A stretch of DNA of 64,000 nt from Anaerococcus vaginimassiliensis (lineage in GTDB: Bacteria > Bacillota > Clostridia > Tissierellales > Peptoniphilaceae): positions 1,632,880-1,696,879 of the forward strand of contig NZ_LR130844.1 of NCBI RefSeq assembly GCF_900626155.1, in the 5' to 3' direction. Made by a program: the position numbers and the translations under genes. The notes beneath the pieces are model-generated. The model ran no database searches and had not been told where the DNA came from. It was given only the letters and a program-made list of their open reading frames with translations. Below, one piece after another: positions 43,082 to 49,970 of the stretch. Numbering within the stretch: the first letter of the stretch is position 1; each line of letters starts with the position of its first letter.

Positions 43082-45940
43082 TTAGTCTTTCTTATAAAAT
43101 TCACTTTCAAATCCATCTGCATCTAAGATAAGTCCAGGTGCCCAAATAGGAGCTATGGACATGATTTCATTTATCTCTTCGATACTAGATGAATCACTTT
43201 CTATTACAACTTCATCATGAATATGCATGACGATATTAAATCCTTTTTTCTCCAGTCTCATCATAGCTTCAGTTAAAATATCTCTGGCTATTGCTTGAAC
43301 AATATTTTCTACAAACTTTCCTCCGTAAGATTCTATCTTGTCCCACTTATTTCCTACTACGATTCCTTCATAGACAATTGATTCTCCACCAAATCGATTC
43401 ATCCCTATTTTTGCCTTTGGATAAGCTAGTCTTCTTTTTGAGGGTAGTTGTATAAAAAGAATGCCTTTTTCATAGCTAATAACTAGGCTCTTATATTCTT
43501 CTTTACTTCTAGTCTTTACAACTCTTTTTACGACTGAATCTATATCCCACCACAAGCTTACGATGTTAGGATTAGCCTCTCTCCAAGAATCGACTATTGA
43601 TTGAAGTTCATCTTCAGATAAACCCATCTCAATACCACCCATTGCTTTAAGAGCACCTAAGGCTCCTTGGTAGCCACAGTTGTGAACTAATTTCCCTGAT
43701 ACGGTAAAACGGTTATTCTTTCCGGCATTTCGTATATCATAAAGTCTAGTCTTGCTTCTATACCTTTCCAATTTTTTCTTTTCTCGAATACAGCTAATTC
43801 TGCATCTTCTATAATTTCGTCTCGGCTTAATCCTTTTGAAAGTTTCCTTATAACAACACTTCGTGCATAAGGCCAGTATTTTTGATGAAATTCTGTTAAT
43901 ACAGTATTTCTCTTGTTCGAAGCATTCTCTATACGAGTCGCAAATCTTAAGTTGCCTCTTTCGTAATGCCCATTGTTGTCTATTCTGTCTATTTCTAGTT
44001 CTCTTTTTGGCAATCCAAATCTTTCTATTAAATAAAGACCTGCCTCTAGAATTGATGGAAACTTGAATTTTATTCCTCTTTCTCCATAGTTTTTGAACTC
44101 TGGATCTTTTGGGTTGGTACACCTTTGCTTTGCTGCTGTTAGCCTTCTGTCCAACCATCGTGGAATTTGTCTTGTCTGGGAGCAAGCTTGACATCCTTTT
44201 GACCTTCCTGTTGTTAAATTTCCCCTGTCTTGCCATTGAATGCTTCCACAGCCTTGACATCTTGTGAGGACATAACAAGAATTCCAGTTTTTCGCCCATC
44301 TTTTTTCTGGGCTTATAATCTTCACCCACCCGTATTGTTCTCCTACCATCTCCTGATTGTAGGAGATGTGCTCCGCTGGTGGCAGCTTCTCCAAATTGTA
44401 TTGGCTTTTCTTGCCCCTCGATCCATACGATATGGTCTTTTGTTGCTCTAAGCCCATCATATTCAATCACTTCTCCTATCCCCTTATATATAACTCCATC
44501 ATGTGAAACCCAGTTTTCTCCATCCCATAATTTATGAGCTTTTGTAAGTTTTTCTATAGGAACTAACCCCTTATCTGTAAGAACCAACTCGCCTTCAGCA
44601 ATACAAGCTAACGTCGCTATCTTTCCTTTTTGTCTAAGATGACCATTAACTCCATGCTTTTCAACTGGAACGCCAAACATCCTCGATGCTGTTCTGCAAT
44701 AGATATCTTCTCCATTTTTAAAGGCATCCAGTACCCATTGTTCCCCTGCAAGCCATGCAAGGACACGGGCCTCTATTGCTGAAAAGTCTGAAATAATAAA
44801 CCTGGTGCCTTCTTTTGCTATAAAGGCTGTCCTTATTAGTTGGGATAAAATATCAGAGGGCGATTCATATAGAATCTCCATAGTTTCGTAATCTCTATTT
44901 TTTACAAGACTCCTAGCTAGTTCTAAATCTTTTAGATTATTTCTTCTTAAGTTTTGAACTTGAATAAGTCTGCCTGAATATCTGCCAGTTCTGTTTGCCC
45001 CATAAAATTGGATCAGACCTCTTGCTCGATTATCTTTTCCTTTTACATTTTTCATAGCATCGTATTTTCTTACTGAAGACTTAGATAATTCTTGTCTAAG
45101 TTCCAATACCTCTTTAATATTACCTTCAGCATTTTTAAGAGCAGACTCTACGTCTTTTTTAGCTAATGAATCTATCTCTAAGTCTTTATTATTTAGCCAT
45201 TCTTTTAGTTGTAAGGGAGAATTTGGATTTTCAAGACCAGTTAGTTCTATGGCTCTGTCCATATTCTCTTCTCGTAATATTTCATCAAATTTAATAGCTG
45301 AATCAACTAAAACTTCATCAATCAAAATCCCTCTATCATTGATGTTCTGGTCTGTCCAGTAGTTTTCCCATTCTGAATGAGGCATAGAGAATGCTGATAA
45401 TTTTTTCTTAATCGCCATTTCTGTTTCCACATCTCTTCGGTTATATTCCTTAAAGGTAGACCACTTTTCTAAATCGTGATGTGGTAGATTTCTTTCCCTC
45501 ATACCATTTGTCTTAGTTGGTTTACATGGAATAGAAAAATATCTTATAAGAGCCTTGCCTTCATTCATCTTTTGCTTATCTAGTTTTAAAACCTCTCCTA
45601 CTTTTTCAAGCGATAGAGGTAGACCAAGATAGGCTGACCAAATCATAGTGCAGTACCAACCTTGAGGTTTTAATCTCTCTCCAAGAAATTTTGATAAACA
45701 CACCCTTTCAAAATTTGCATTAAAGACCCACTTTTCTATACTTTCATCACTAAGTGCTGCTAATATTTCTTCAGGAATAATCTCTCCACTTGCCAAATCT
45801 ATGACCTTAACTTCTCCATCATCTATAGAATAGGCAAAAAGGAGGATTTCAAAATCCTCACTCTCGGCATATTTGTATACACCACTTTTGCCTAAATCAA
45901 CTGAAGAATAGGTCTCAAGATCTATGGACAATTTCTTCAT
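43082..45940 (-). CDS. Family A DNA polymerase interrupted by an intein
   Basis: ATG at 45940 starts MKKLSIDLETYSSVDLGKSG, a 3'-5' exonuclease-type N-terminus. The polymerase domain has FIISDFSAIEARVLAWLAG (motif A), RQKGKIATLA / CGYQGALGALK (motif B, O-helix) and VMHIHDEVVIESD (motif C). An intein of 309 residues (43679-44605) splits motif B between Ala and Cys. The joined exteins are about 643 residues, normal for phage polymerases of this type. Without splicing the nucleotide-binding helix is broken, so the enzyme depends on protein splicing. It overlaps a small membrane-protein gene upstream. Confidence 0.93.
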   Translation of the reverse strand: MKKLSIDLETYSSVDLGKSGVYKYAESEDFEILLFAYSIDDGEVKVIDLASGEIIPEEILAALSDESIEKWVFNANFERVCLSKFLGERLKPQGWYCTMIWSAYLGLPLSLEKVGEVLKLDKQKMNEGKALIRYFSIPCKPTKTNGMRERNLPHHDLEKWSTFKEYNRRDVETEMAIKKKLSAFSMPHSEWENYWTDQNINDRGILIDEVLVDSAIKFDEILREENMDRAIELTGLENPNSPLQLKEWLNNKDLEIDSLAKKDVESALKNAEGNIKEVLELRQELSKSSVRKYDAMKNVKGKDNRARGLIQFYGANRTGRYSGRLIQVQNLRRNNLKDLELARSLVKNRDYETMEILYESPSDILSQLIRTAFIAKEGTRFIISDFSAIEARVLAWLAGEQWVLDAFKNGEDIYCRTASRMFGVPVEKHGVNGHLRQKGKIATLACIAEGELVLTDKGLVPIEKLTKAHKLWDGENWVSHDGVIYKGIGEVIEYDGLRATKDHIVWIEGQEKPIQFGEAATSGAHLLQSGDGRRTIRVGEDYKPRKKMGEKLEFLLCPHKMSRLWKHSMARQGKFNNRKVKRMSSLLPDKTNSTMVGQKANSSKAKVYQPKRSRVQKLWRKRNKIQVSINSRGRSLFNRKIWIAKKRTRNRQNRQQWALRKRQLKICDSYRECFEQEKYCINRISSKILALCTKCCYKETFKRIKPRRNYRRCRISCIREKKKLERYRSKTRLYDIRNAGKNNRFTVSGKLVHNCGYQGALGALKAMGGIEMGLSEDELQSIVDSWREANPNIVSLWWDIDSVVKRVVKTRSKEEYKSLVISYEKGILFIQLPSKRRLAYPKAKIGMNRFGGESIVYEGIVVGNKWDKIESYGGKFVENIVQAIARDILTEAMMRLEKKGFNIVMHIHDEVVIESDSSSIEEINEIMSIAPIWAPGLILDADGFESEFYKKD
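43679..44605 (-). other. Intein in DNA polymerase motif B
   Basis: The insert begins CIAEGELVLTDKGLVPIEKL (block A, Cys1), has a TxxH block B in LRATKDHIVWIEGQ, and ends TRLYDIRNAGKNNRFTVSG then KLVHN before an extein Cys (blocks F and G; terminal His-Asn; +1 Cys). These are all the residues for canonical class 1 splicing. Between blocks B and F, where other inteins carry an in-frame LAGLIDADG or HNH endonuclease, the intein frame gives an odd, strongly basic, low-complexity sequence rich in Arg, Lys, Ser and Gln. That is the shadow of a real protein encoded in another frame (43687-44466). Confidence 0.92.
43687..44466 (-). CDS. HNH homing endonuclease nested out of frame in the intein
   Basis: Within the intein, shifted by one base relative to the polymerase frame, 259 codons stay open. 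From about residue 40 they read VGEQYGWVKIISPEKRW, a zinc ribbon (TRCQGCGSIQ with KGCQACSQT), TAAKQRCTNPKDPEFKNYGE, RGIKFKFPSILEAGLYL and LEIDRIDNNGHYERGNLRFA: the plan of free-standing phage HNH homing endonucleases. Translation can start at TTG 44466 after AGGAG with 6-nt spacing, or at ATG 44460/44457. The stop lies 7 nt before the intein end, so its C-terminus overlaps splicing blocks F/G and its N-terminus block B. Confidence 0.9.
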   Translation of the reverse strand: MNMMGLEQQKTISYGSRGKKSQYNLEKLPPAEHISYNQEMVGEQYGWVKIISPEKRWAKNWNSCYVLTRCQGCGSIQWQDRGNLTTGRSKGCQACSQTRQIPRWLDRRLTAAKQRCTNPKDPEFKNYGERGIKFKFPSILEAGLYLIERFGLPKRELEIDRIDNNGHYERGNLRFATRIENASNKRNTVLTEFHQKYWPYARSVVIRKLSKGLSRDEIIEDAELAVFEKRKNWKGIEARLDFMIYEMPERITVLPYQGN

Positions 45941-46115
45941 AGCTATCACTAAGCTTTGTTAATTCTGCTAAATTATTTTTTCTATCTTCTTTTATTTGTT
46001 TTTCTATTTTTCTGATATCTCTATCTAGTTCTTTTAGTTGAGCTTGTAAAAATCCAAGCTTATACCATAAAAAGGACCAAATAGCTAAAACTATTGCTGT
46101 AATTAAATAGTCCAT
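45915..46115 (-). CDS. Small membrane-anchored coiled-coil protein
   Basis: The 66-residue protein has an N-terminal transmembrane segment (LITAIVLAIWSFLWYKLGF, about 4-22) followed by a charged coiled coil (LKELDRDIRKIEKQIKEDRK). It starts 9 nt after the DUF2815 gene and overlaps the polymerase start. No family recognised. Similar small membrane proteins occur beside phage polymerases. Function unknown. Confidence 0.6.
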   Translation of the reverse strand: MDYLITAIVLAIWSFLWYKLGFLQAQLKELDRDIRKIEKQIKEDRKNNLAELTKLSDSYEEIVHRS

Positions 46116-46124
46116 TTCTACCTC

Positions 46125-46676
46125 CTATGCTAAGAAATCTTCGTCATCATCGTCCATAGCATCGAAGTCATCTGCTGCATTAGACCTATTTCCTAGAGGT
46201 TGACCATCTCTTAGCTTTTGAATATTTCCAAGCCCAACCGCTACGCCCTTATTGCCATTTACATTGTAGGCATAGAAGTTAAGGGATACCCTTGCATAAA
46301 CCCCTGAGTAGACTTCACTTCTATCAAGAATAGGTTCTACATTTCTATCTACAATTTGAGGTGCTGTCATAGAGTTGGCATTTAAGAAATATGCATCAGC
46401 ATATGCTTTATCATCTTTTTCTGTGTCACCATCTCTTAATGGAAGTTTGATAGCTTTCTTATTAGGTTTTTTCCCATTGAATTTAGAAAGTCCTTCATCA
46501 ATAGCAGCATCTACTGCCTTTTCAATCTTCTCAATTGTCTTTTGGTCGCTCTTTGGGATAATGACAGATACTGAGTATCTTTCTTTACCACCATTGATTG
46601 ACTTTGGTTCCCAGACATTTGCATAAGATAATCTAACCTCACCTGTAATTACTTTTGTTTTATTTATATTTGACAT
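46125..46676 (-). CDS. DUF2815 single-stranded-DNA-binding-like protein
   Basis: ATG at 46676 follows CGGAGGTAAATAAT (an upstream start at 46712 would overlap the previous gene). The 183-residue protein reads VITGEVRLSYANVWEPKSIN, RYSVSVIIPKSDQKTIEKIE, LPLRDGDTEKDDKAYADAYF, YSGVYARVSLNFYAYNVNGN and ends in a very acidic tail (DDFDAMDDDDEDFLA). This is the DUF2815 family, an OB-fold protein considered a phage ssDNA-binding protein of the gp2.5 type. The acidic tail is typical of SSBs that recruit partners, and the polymerase gene follows. Confidence 0.85.
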   Translation of the reverse strand: MSNINKTKVITGEVRLSYANVWEPKSINGGKERYSVSVIIPKSDQKTIEKIEKAVDAAIDEGLSKFNGKKPNKKAIKLPLRDGDTEKDDKAYADAYFLNANSMTAPQIVDRNVEPILDRSEVYSGVYARVSLNFYAYNVNGNKGVAVGLGNIQKLRDGQPLGNRSNAADDFDAMDDDDEDFLA

Positions 46677-46677
46677 A

Positions 46678-47790
46678 TTATTTACCTCCGAATTCTTCTT
46701 TAACATTGTCAATTTTTACTTCCTCTCGTTTGTCTCTAATGCTTACTAAGGTTAACTTTCCTTTTGGTTTTTCTAATAAGTCGGTGATATTTTCATCAAA
46801 GACTTTCTTACCTAGTAACTTAGTCATAGCTGTGATGCCAAGTAACTTCTCTTCAAAGGGGTTAAATCCCAGTTCTTTTACTTTGTTTATAACTTCATCT
46901 TCATCTCGGTATTTCCTATTAGACCTACCTTCGACAAGTTTTAGGTCCTTCCATCTATGGCCCTTCATTGCTTTTTCTAAAGCGTAAGCCTTGATATCTT
47001 TGACCCATTGTTCCAGTTCGTCTAATCTTGGTAGGATTTCTTCAATTTCATCGTCAGATAGTTCTGGTGGTAGGGTAAATTCCTCTTGTGCCAGTTTTAG
47101 GTTTTCTTCCGCTCTTTTCCTGCATTTATTCTTAGCTTTGCAGAAGATACACCATTCTCCACAAGAGAATTCTCCTTCGCCTATATATGCTTTCTCAGCA
47201 ATCTCTCGTATGGTTTCTCCCCACTCATAAAGTTCTATCTTCTTGATTTCATAAGTTGAGATATTGCATCTTCTTGGTTGATAGATATGAAGAACTACTT
47301 TCTCGATATCATAAATTCCATCGAAGAGAGTCAAAGCACCAAGTCCATATAACATGAGTTGTGAATTCTCTTTAGCATCTACTAAAACTCCCTGACCATA
47401 CTTTAGATCTATTACATGAAGTTCTTTTTCTCCAACAACTACACAGTCAGCAGTTCCAAAGGACTCCTTAACATATTCTGAAAGGTCAAGCCTTTCTTCA
47501 ACAAAGACGGCTGAGCTTTCGTATCTACTTATTACTTCTGTTACATATGATGCATATCCTTCGGTTAACTCATCCATTTCTTCATCATAAAAATCCAAAT
47601 CATCAGTAGGATCTTTAACATCTATGCCTAATAAATTCTTTAGTTTATATTCTGCTAGGGCATGAGCTGAGGTGCCTTCAAGTGCATAAGGACTAACCTC
47701 ATCCTCATATTTTTGAGAAAGCCTAACGCTTGGTGGACAGTGAATCCATCTATTAGAAGATGATGCTGATAAAATAGCATGAGCACTCAT
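46678..47790 (-). CDS. DUF2800 nuclease-like replication protein
   Basis: The 370-residue protein begins MSAHAILSASSSNRWIHCPP and has the RecB-like PD-(D/E)xK pattern of DUF2800: YALEGTSAHALAEYKLKNLL, FGTADCVVVGEKELHVIDLK with YGQG (catalytic D and DxK-type), NSQLMLYGLGAL and CGEWCIFCKAKNKCRKRAEE, a Cys cluster resembling the iron-sulfur cluster of AddB-type nucleases. It begins at the ATG overlapping the previous TAA. Probably a 5'-3' exonuclease or resection enzyme used with the DUF2815 protein. Confidence 0.87.
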   Translation of the reverse strand: MSAHAILSASSSNRWIHCPPSVRLSQKYEDEVSPYALEGTSAHALAEYKLKNLLGIDVKDPTDDLDFYDEEMDELTEGYASYVTEVISRYESSAVFVEERLDLSEYVKESFGTADCVVVGEKELHVIDLKYGQGVLVDAKENSQLMLYGLGALTLFDGIYDIEKVVLHIYQPRRCNISTYEIKKIELYEWGETIREIAEKAYIGEGEFSCGEWCIFCKAKNKCRKRAEENLKLAQEEFTLPPELSDDEIEEILPRLDELEQWVKDIKAYALEKAMKGHRWKDLKLVEGRSNRKYRDEDEVINKVKELGFNPFEEKLLGITAMTKLLGKKVFDENITDLLEKPKGKLTLVSIRDKREEVKIDNVKEEFGGK

Positions 47791-48089
47791 TACAACTTCT
47801 CCACATCTGCTACCAAGTCTTTATAGTTACTTGGATCAATCTCAGATAATTTTTTAGCCCCATACTTTTCTAAGAGTTCTCTTATCTTTGCTGTATGACC
47901 TAATCTTGATTTGTCGGCTAGTATCTTTCTAACATCTTCAATCTCATAAATCTTTTCGTTCTGATTTACTTTTTCTTCCTTTTTAGGAACTTCCTCATTA
48001 CTTTCTAAAGCTGTGAGAAGGACACCTATACTAGATGCAAGATTCTCTGCATCTTCTTTGATTTCCATTAGTAGCTTTATTCTTGACAC
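47790..48089 (-). CDS. Hypothetical early phage protein
   Basis: GTG at 48089, preceded by AAAGGAGAAAAAA, gives 99 residues: VSRIKLLMEIKEDAENLASS, GVLLTALESNEEVPKKEEKV and IYEIEDVRKILADKSRLGHT, then IRELLEKYGAKKLSEIDPSN. The N-terminal helix and a C-terminal LEM/SAP-like or rRP-like helix-turn-helix are visible. Small proteins of this type precede DUF2800 genes in many Firmicute phages. It overlaps the previous gene's end by about 60 nt and the next gene by 1 nt. Function unknown. Confidence 0.65.
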   Translation of the reverse strand: MSRIKLLMEIKEDAENLASSIGVLLTALESNEEVPKKEEKVNQNEKIYEIEDVRKILADKSRLGHTAKIRELLEKYGAKKLSEIDPSNYKDLVADVEKL

Positions 48090-48282
48090 TTTTTTCTCCT
48101 TTCTCGATTTCTCTAACATCCACTGAATCAACTGTCATCCCAGGGTCTAATAGATAAATTTGTCTGTAGCCTCCAAACAAAAATTTTATTAATCTGTTTG
48201 GAATTTTTCCGACTGCACCTTTAAGGACATTTGTCTTTTGTCCTTTCTCATTTGTTACATTGATGATTATTTTGTGCCTCAT
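48031..48282 (-). CDS. Hypothetical early phage protein
   Basis: ATG at 48282 follows AGAAAGGAGGCAAAC, giving 83 residues beginning MRHKIIINVTNEKGQKTNVL with GKIPNRLIKFLFGGYRQIYL and LLDPGMTVDSVDVREIEKGE. It is a small beta-rich protein common at the start of early operons of Firmicute phages. Its last 20 residues overlap the next gene in another frame. No function is known to me. Confidence 0.65.
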   Translation of the reverse strand: MRHKIIINVTNEKGQKTNVLKGAVGKIPNRLIKFLFGGYRQIYLLDPGMTVDSVDVREIEKGEKSVKNKATNGNQRRCRESCI

Positions 48283-48331
48283 GTTTGCCTCCTTTCTGAA
48301 AGGGTCATCTCCCTTACAAATCACAGGCAAA

Positions 48332-48360
48332 GAAAAAGGACGAGTTTTTAACCTCGTCCT
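48332..48360 (-). terminator. Terminator after the sigma-like gene
   Basis: GGACGAG (minus strand 48359-48353) pairs with CTCGTCC across GTTAAAAA and continues into TTTTTCTTT. It lies 8 nt after the sigma-like gene stop. Genes further left therefore need read-through, antitermination or another promoter. Confidence 0.75.
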
Positions 48361-48367
48361 AAAATAT

Positions 48368-48955
48368 TTAAAAATTATTTTTGATTGTTTCTTTTGCCTT
48401 ATCCAAATGTTTCTTAACCGCAGCTGAAGATATATTCATTAAATCTGCAATTTCTGACTGCTTGTATCCATCCACAAACATCAACTTGATTACTAATCGC
48501 TGTTTATCCGTTAATAAAGAAAGTACATCTTCCATATGCTCCGACCATTCAAATTCTTCATTCATGTCTTTGGATTTAATAGTTGCTATTAATCTTTTAT
48601 CGGGATCAATATCCCCATCGTTATCGAAATCAAGAGATAAGTTATAGTTCCTTGGGAATCTTTCCTCTACTTCTCCTTTTAACAAATCCTCATTAGGTTC
48701 GTATCCATGACTCTTTTTAAAGTCGCTTATAAATTCTTGTTTCCACGCATCTATTTCAGCTTTCTCTTCTTTAGTTCGTTCAGGTCTTAGATTCTTGTTG
48801 TTATAGTAAACTTCACTGTCGTCTAAAGCATGTAGTTTTTTGATGTCCACTTCTGTTATCCCATCTTTTCCTGGTTTTAGTTCCACTTTTGTTTCATCTG
48901 CAAACCTATAAACATACGTGGTTCTTTCGTCCGATCTAGTCTTTCTAATTTTCAA
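48368..48955 (-). CDS. Phage sigma-70-like transcription regulator
   Basis: I chose TTG at 48955 (GCGAGGAATATT before it), giving 195 residues starting MKIRKTRSDERTTYVYRFAD, the typical start of this family; an earlier TTG at 48985 has no ribosome site. The C-terminus is sigma region 4: LSLLTDKQRLVIKLMFVDGY, KQSEIADLMNISSAAVKKHL, then DKAKETIKNNF. The rest is a domain common to phage and ICE sigma-like proteins (VDIKKLHALDDSEVYYNNKN). It lies at the head of the early operon and may direct host polymerase to phage promoters. Confidence 0.82.
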   Translation of the reverse strand: MKIRKTRSDERTTYVYRFADETKVELKPGKDGITEVDIKKLHALDDSEVYYNNKNLRPERTKEEKAEIDAWKQEFISDFKKSHGYEPNEDLLKGEVEERFPRNYNLSLDFDNDGDIDPDKRLIATIKSKDMNEEFEWSEHMEDVLSLLTDKQRLVIKLMFVDGYKQSEIADLMNISSAAVKKHLDKAKETIKNNF

Positions 48956-48962
48956 AATATTC

Positions 48963-48993
48963 CTCGCTTTCTTGCCCGATAGCAAGGAGCGAG
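48963..48993 (-). promoter_or_regulatory. Hairpin over the sigma-like gene's ribosome site
   Basis: CTCGCT and TTGC pair with GCAA and AGCGAG around a short loop. The 3' arm contains the first bases of the GAGGAA ribosome site before TTG 48955, so folding could limit translation. Confidence 0.45.
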
Positions 48994-49154
48994 AAATACA
49001 AATTTTACCTACAGTTTATGGAGCATAGTTGTCTTTCACCTAAAAAAGGCTATAAGAAACTAGAGGTACTCCATATACTTCTTTCAAAATTGATTGAAAT
49101 TAGTTTATATGTGTATCTCACGCCCTTATAGCTAATCAGGCTTGATATAATTTG

Positions 49155-49195
49155 TAATAAAAAAAGCCTAATTCATCCGTTAAGATAAATTAGGC
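49155..49195 (-). terminator. Terminator after the first early gene
   Basis: GCCTAATT (49195-49188 on the minus strand) pairs with AATTAGGC across 14 nt and is followed by seven T. It sits about 20 nt after the stop at 49217 and may be an antitermination point between the first early gene and the rest. Confidence 0.85.
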
Positions 49196-49216
49196 CGTCT
49201 TGCAGCTCTTAAAAAT

Positions 49217-49441
49217 TTATGCTGATTTTTTGTAACTCTTTATGTCGTACTCTGTTTTATCTATTCTTTTAACTAAGGTGATACATCCACCTCTAGCTAG
49301 TTCAATACTTTGTCCGACTTCAAGTCTAACTTTAATTTCTTGTTTTTTATAGATATTTTGTAATATCCCAGTTTCTGCTTCAATTTTACAAATAAGTTTA
49401 TTATTTGCATCTTTTACTTCTTGAATTTCTTTAATAGGCAT
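49217..49441 (-). CDS. Small protein opposite the repressor
   Basis: The 74-residue protein (MPIKEIQEVKDANNKLICKI, LQNIYKKQEIKVRLEVGQSI, ELARGGCITLVKRIDKTEYD) is the first gene transcribed leftward from the phage switch. A Cro-like HTH is not visible; the pattern is mainly beta. It follows a leader with a 43-nt inverted repeat and ends before a strong terminator. Position suggests an early regulator, but no family is recognised. Confidence 0.6.
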   Translation of the reverse strand: MPIKEIQEVKDANNKLICKIEAETGILQNIYKKQEIKVRLEVGQSIELARGGCITLVKRIDKTEYDIKSYKKSA

Positions 49442-49500
49442 CTTCCTTTCTTTATATTTTAGCTTGTGATAAAATAACTTCTTTCTTGTTGTTGATTTAA

Positions 49501-49543
49501 TGGAACGCTCAACTTAAAAAAATATAGAAGTTATCTCGTTCCA
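49501..49543. repeat. Composite inverted repeat in the early leader
   Basis: TGGAACG-ctc-AACTT and AAGTT-atct-CGTTCCA form a two-part hairpin (12 paired bases) within the predicted 5' leader of the leftward early transcript, between the switch and gene 49217-49441. Confidence 0.6.
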
Positions 49544-49557
49544 TCTATTCAACATAA

Positions 49558-49586
49558 ATTATACCACATGTGTTGATTGCATGCAA
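49558..49586 (-). promoter_or_regulatory. Leftward early (lytic) promoter
   Basis: On the minus strand TTGCAT (49581-49586), 17 nt, TATAAT (49558-49563). It overlaps the palindromic operator at 49566-49593 and the -35 of the repressor promoter, so repressor bound there would block it. Confidence 0.65.
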
Positions 49587-49593
49587 CACTTGT
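49566..49593. promoter_or_regulatory. Palindromic operator of the phage switch
   Basis: ACATGTGTTG and CAACACTTGT are inverted copies (9 of 10) separated by 8 bp. The site overlaps the -35 elements of the two divergent promoters, the usual place for a cI-like repressor to bind. Confidence 0.65.
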
Positions 49594-49601
49594 GCTATAA
49601 T
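49573..49601 (+). promoter_or_regulatory. Repressor promoter
   Basis: TTGATT (49573-49578), 17 nt, TATAAT (49596-49601) on the plus strand, then AAGGAGGAAG and the repressor ATG at 49623. Confidence 0.65.
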
Positions 49602-49622
49602 ATTATTATAAGGAGGAAGTTT

Positions 49623-49970
49623 ATGAAAGACACTTTGGGAAAGGTTATATCCAATAGACGTGAAGATCTAGGCATCTCTCAGCGTGAATTGGCAAAAAAA
49701 GTAAAAATTAGTAATTCTACTGTTTCGAGAATTGAAAACGACGATAAAATAACTCCAGATAATAACACTCTTAAGGCTATATCTGAAGTTCTACAAATCG
49801 ACTATAACTATCTGCTTGCCTTAAATAAGCAAATAGATGATGAACCAGAAATTCGTATTATTCAGAGAGCAGCAAGAAACATGGATCAAGGAAAAAAAGA
49901 AGAGATGTTAAAGGTATTAAAGAAGCATTTTGAAGAAGAATTTGGCAGTGCAGATGGAGATATGCAATAG
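49623..49970 (+). CDS. cI-like HTH repressor
   Basis: ATG at 49623 follows AAGGAGGAAGTTT; a longer frame back to 49581 would run through the promoter. The 115-residue protein has an N-terminal XRE/HTH_3 domain (LGKVISNRREDLGISQRELA, then KKVKISNSTVSRIENDDKIT, about 5-65) and a short C-terminal helical part. There is no LexA/S24 peptidase domain, so it is not self-cleaving; the ImmA-type metalloprotease encoded immediately downstream is the expected inactivator, as in ICEBs1 ImmR/ImmA. It faces the early operon across a palindromic operator. Confidence 0.88.
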   Translation: MKDTLGKVISNRREDLGISQRELAKKVKISNSTVSRIENDDKITPDNNTLKAISEVLQIDYNYLLALNKQIDDEPEIRIIQRAARNMDQGKKEEMLKVLKKHFEEEFGSADGDMQ

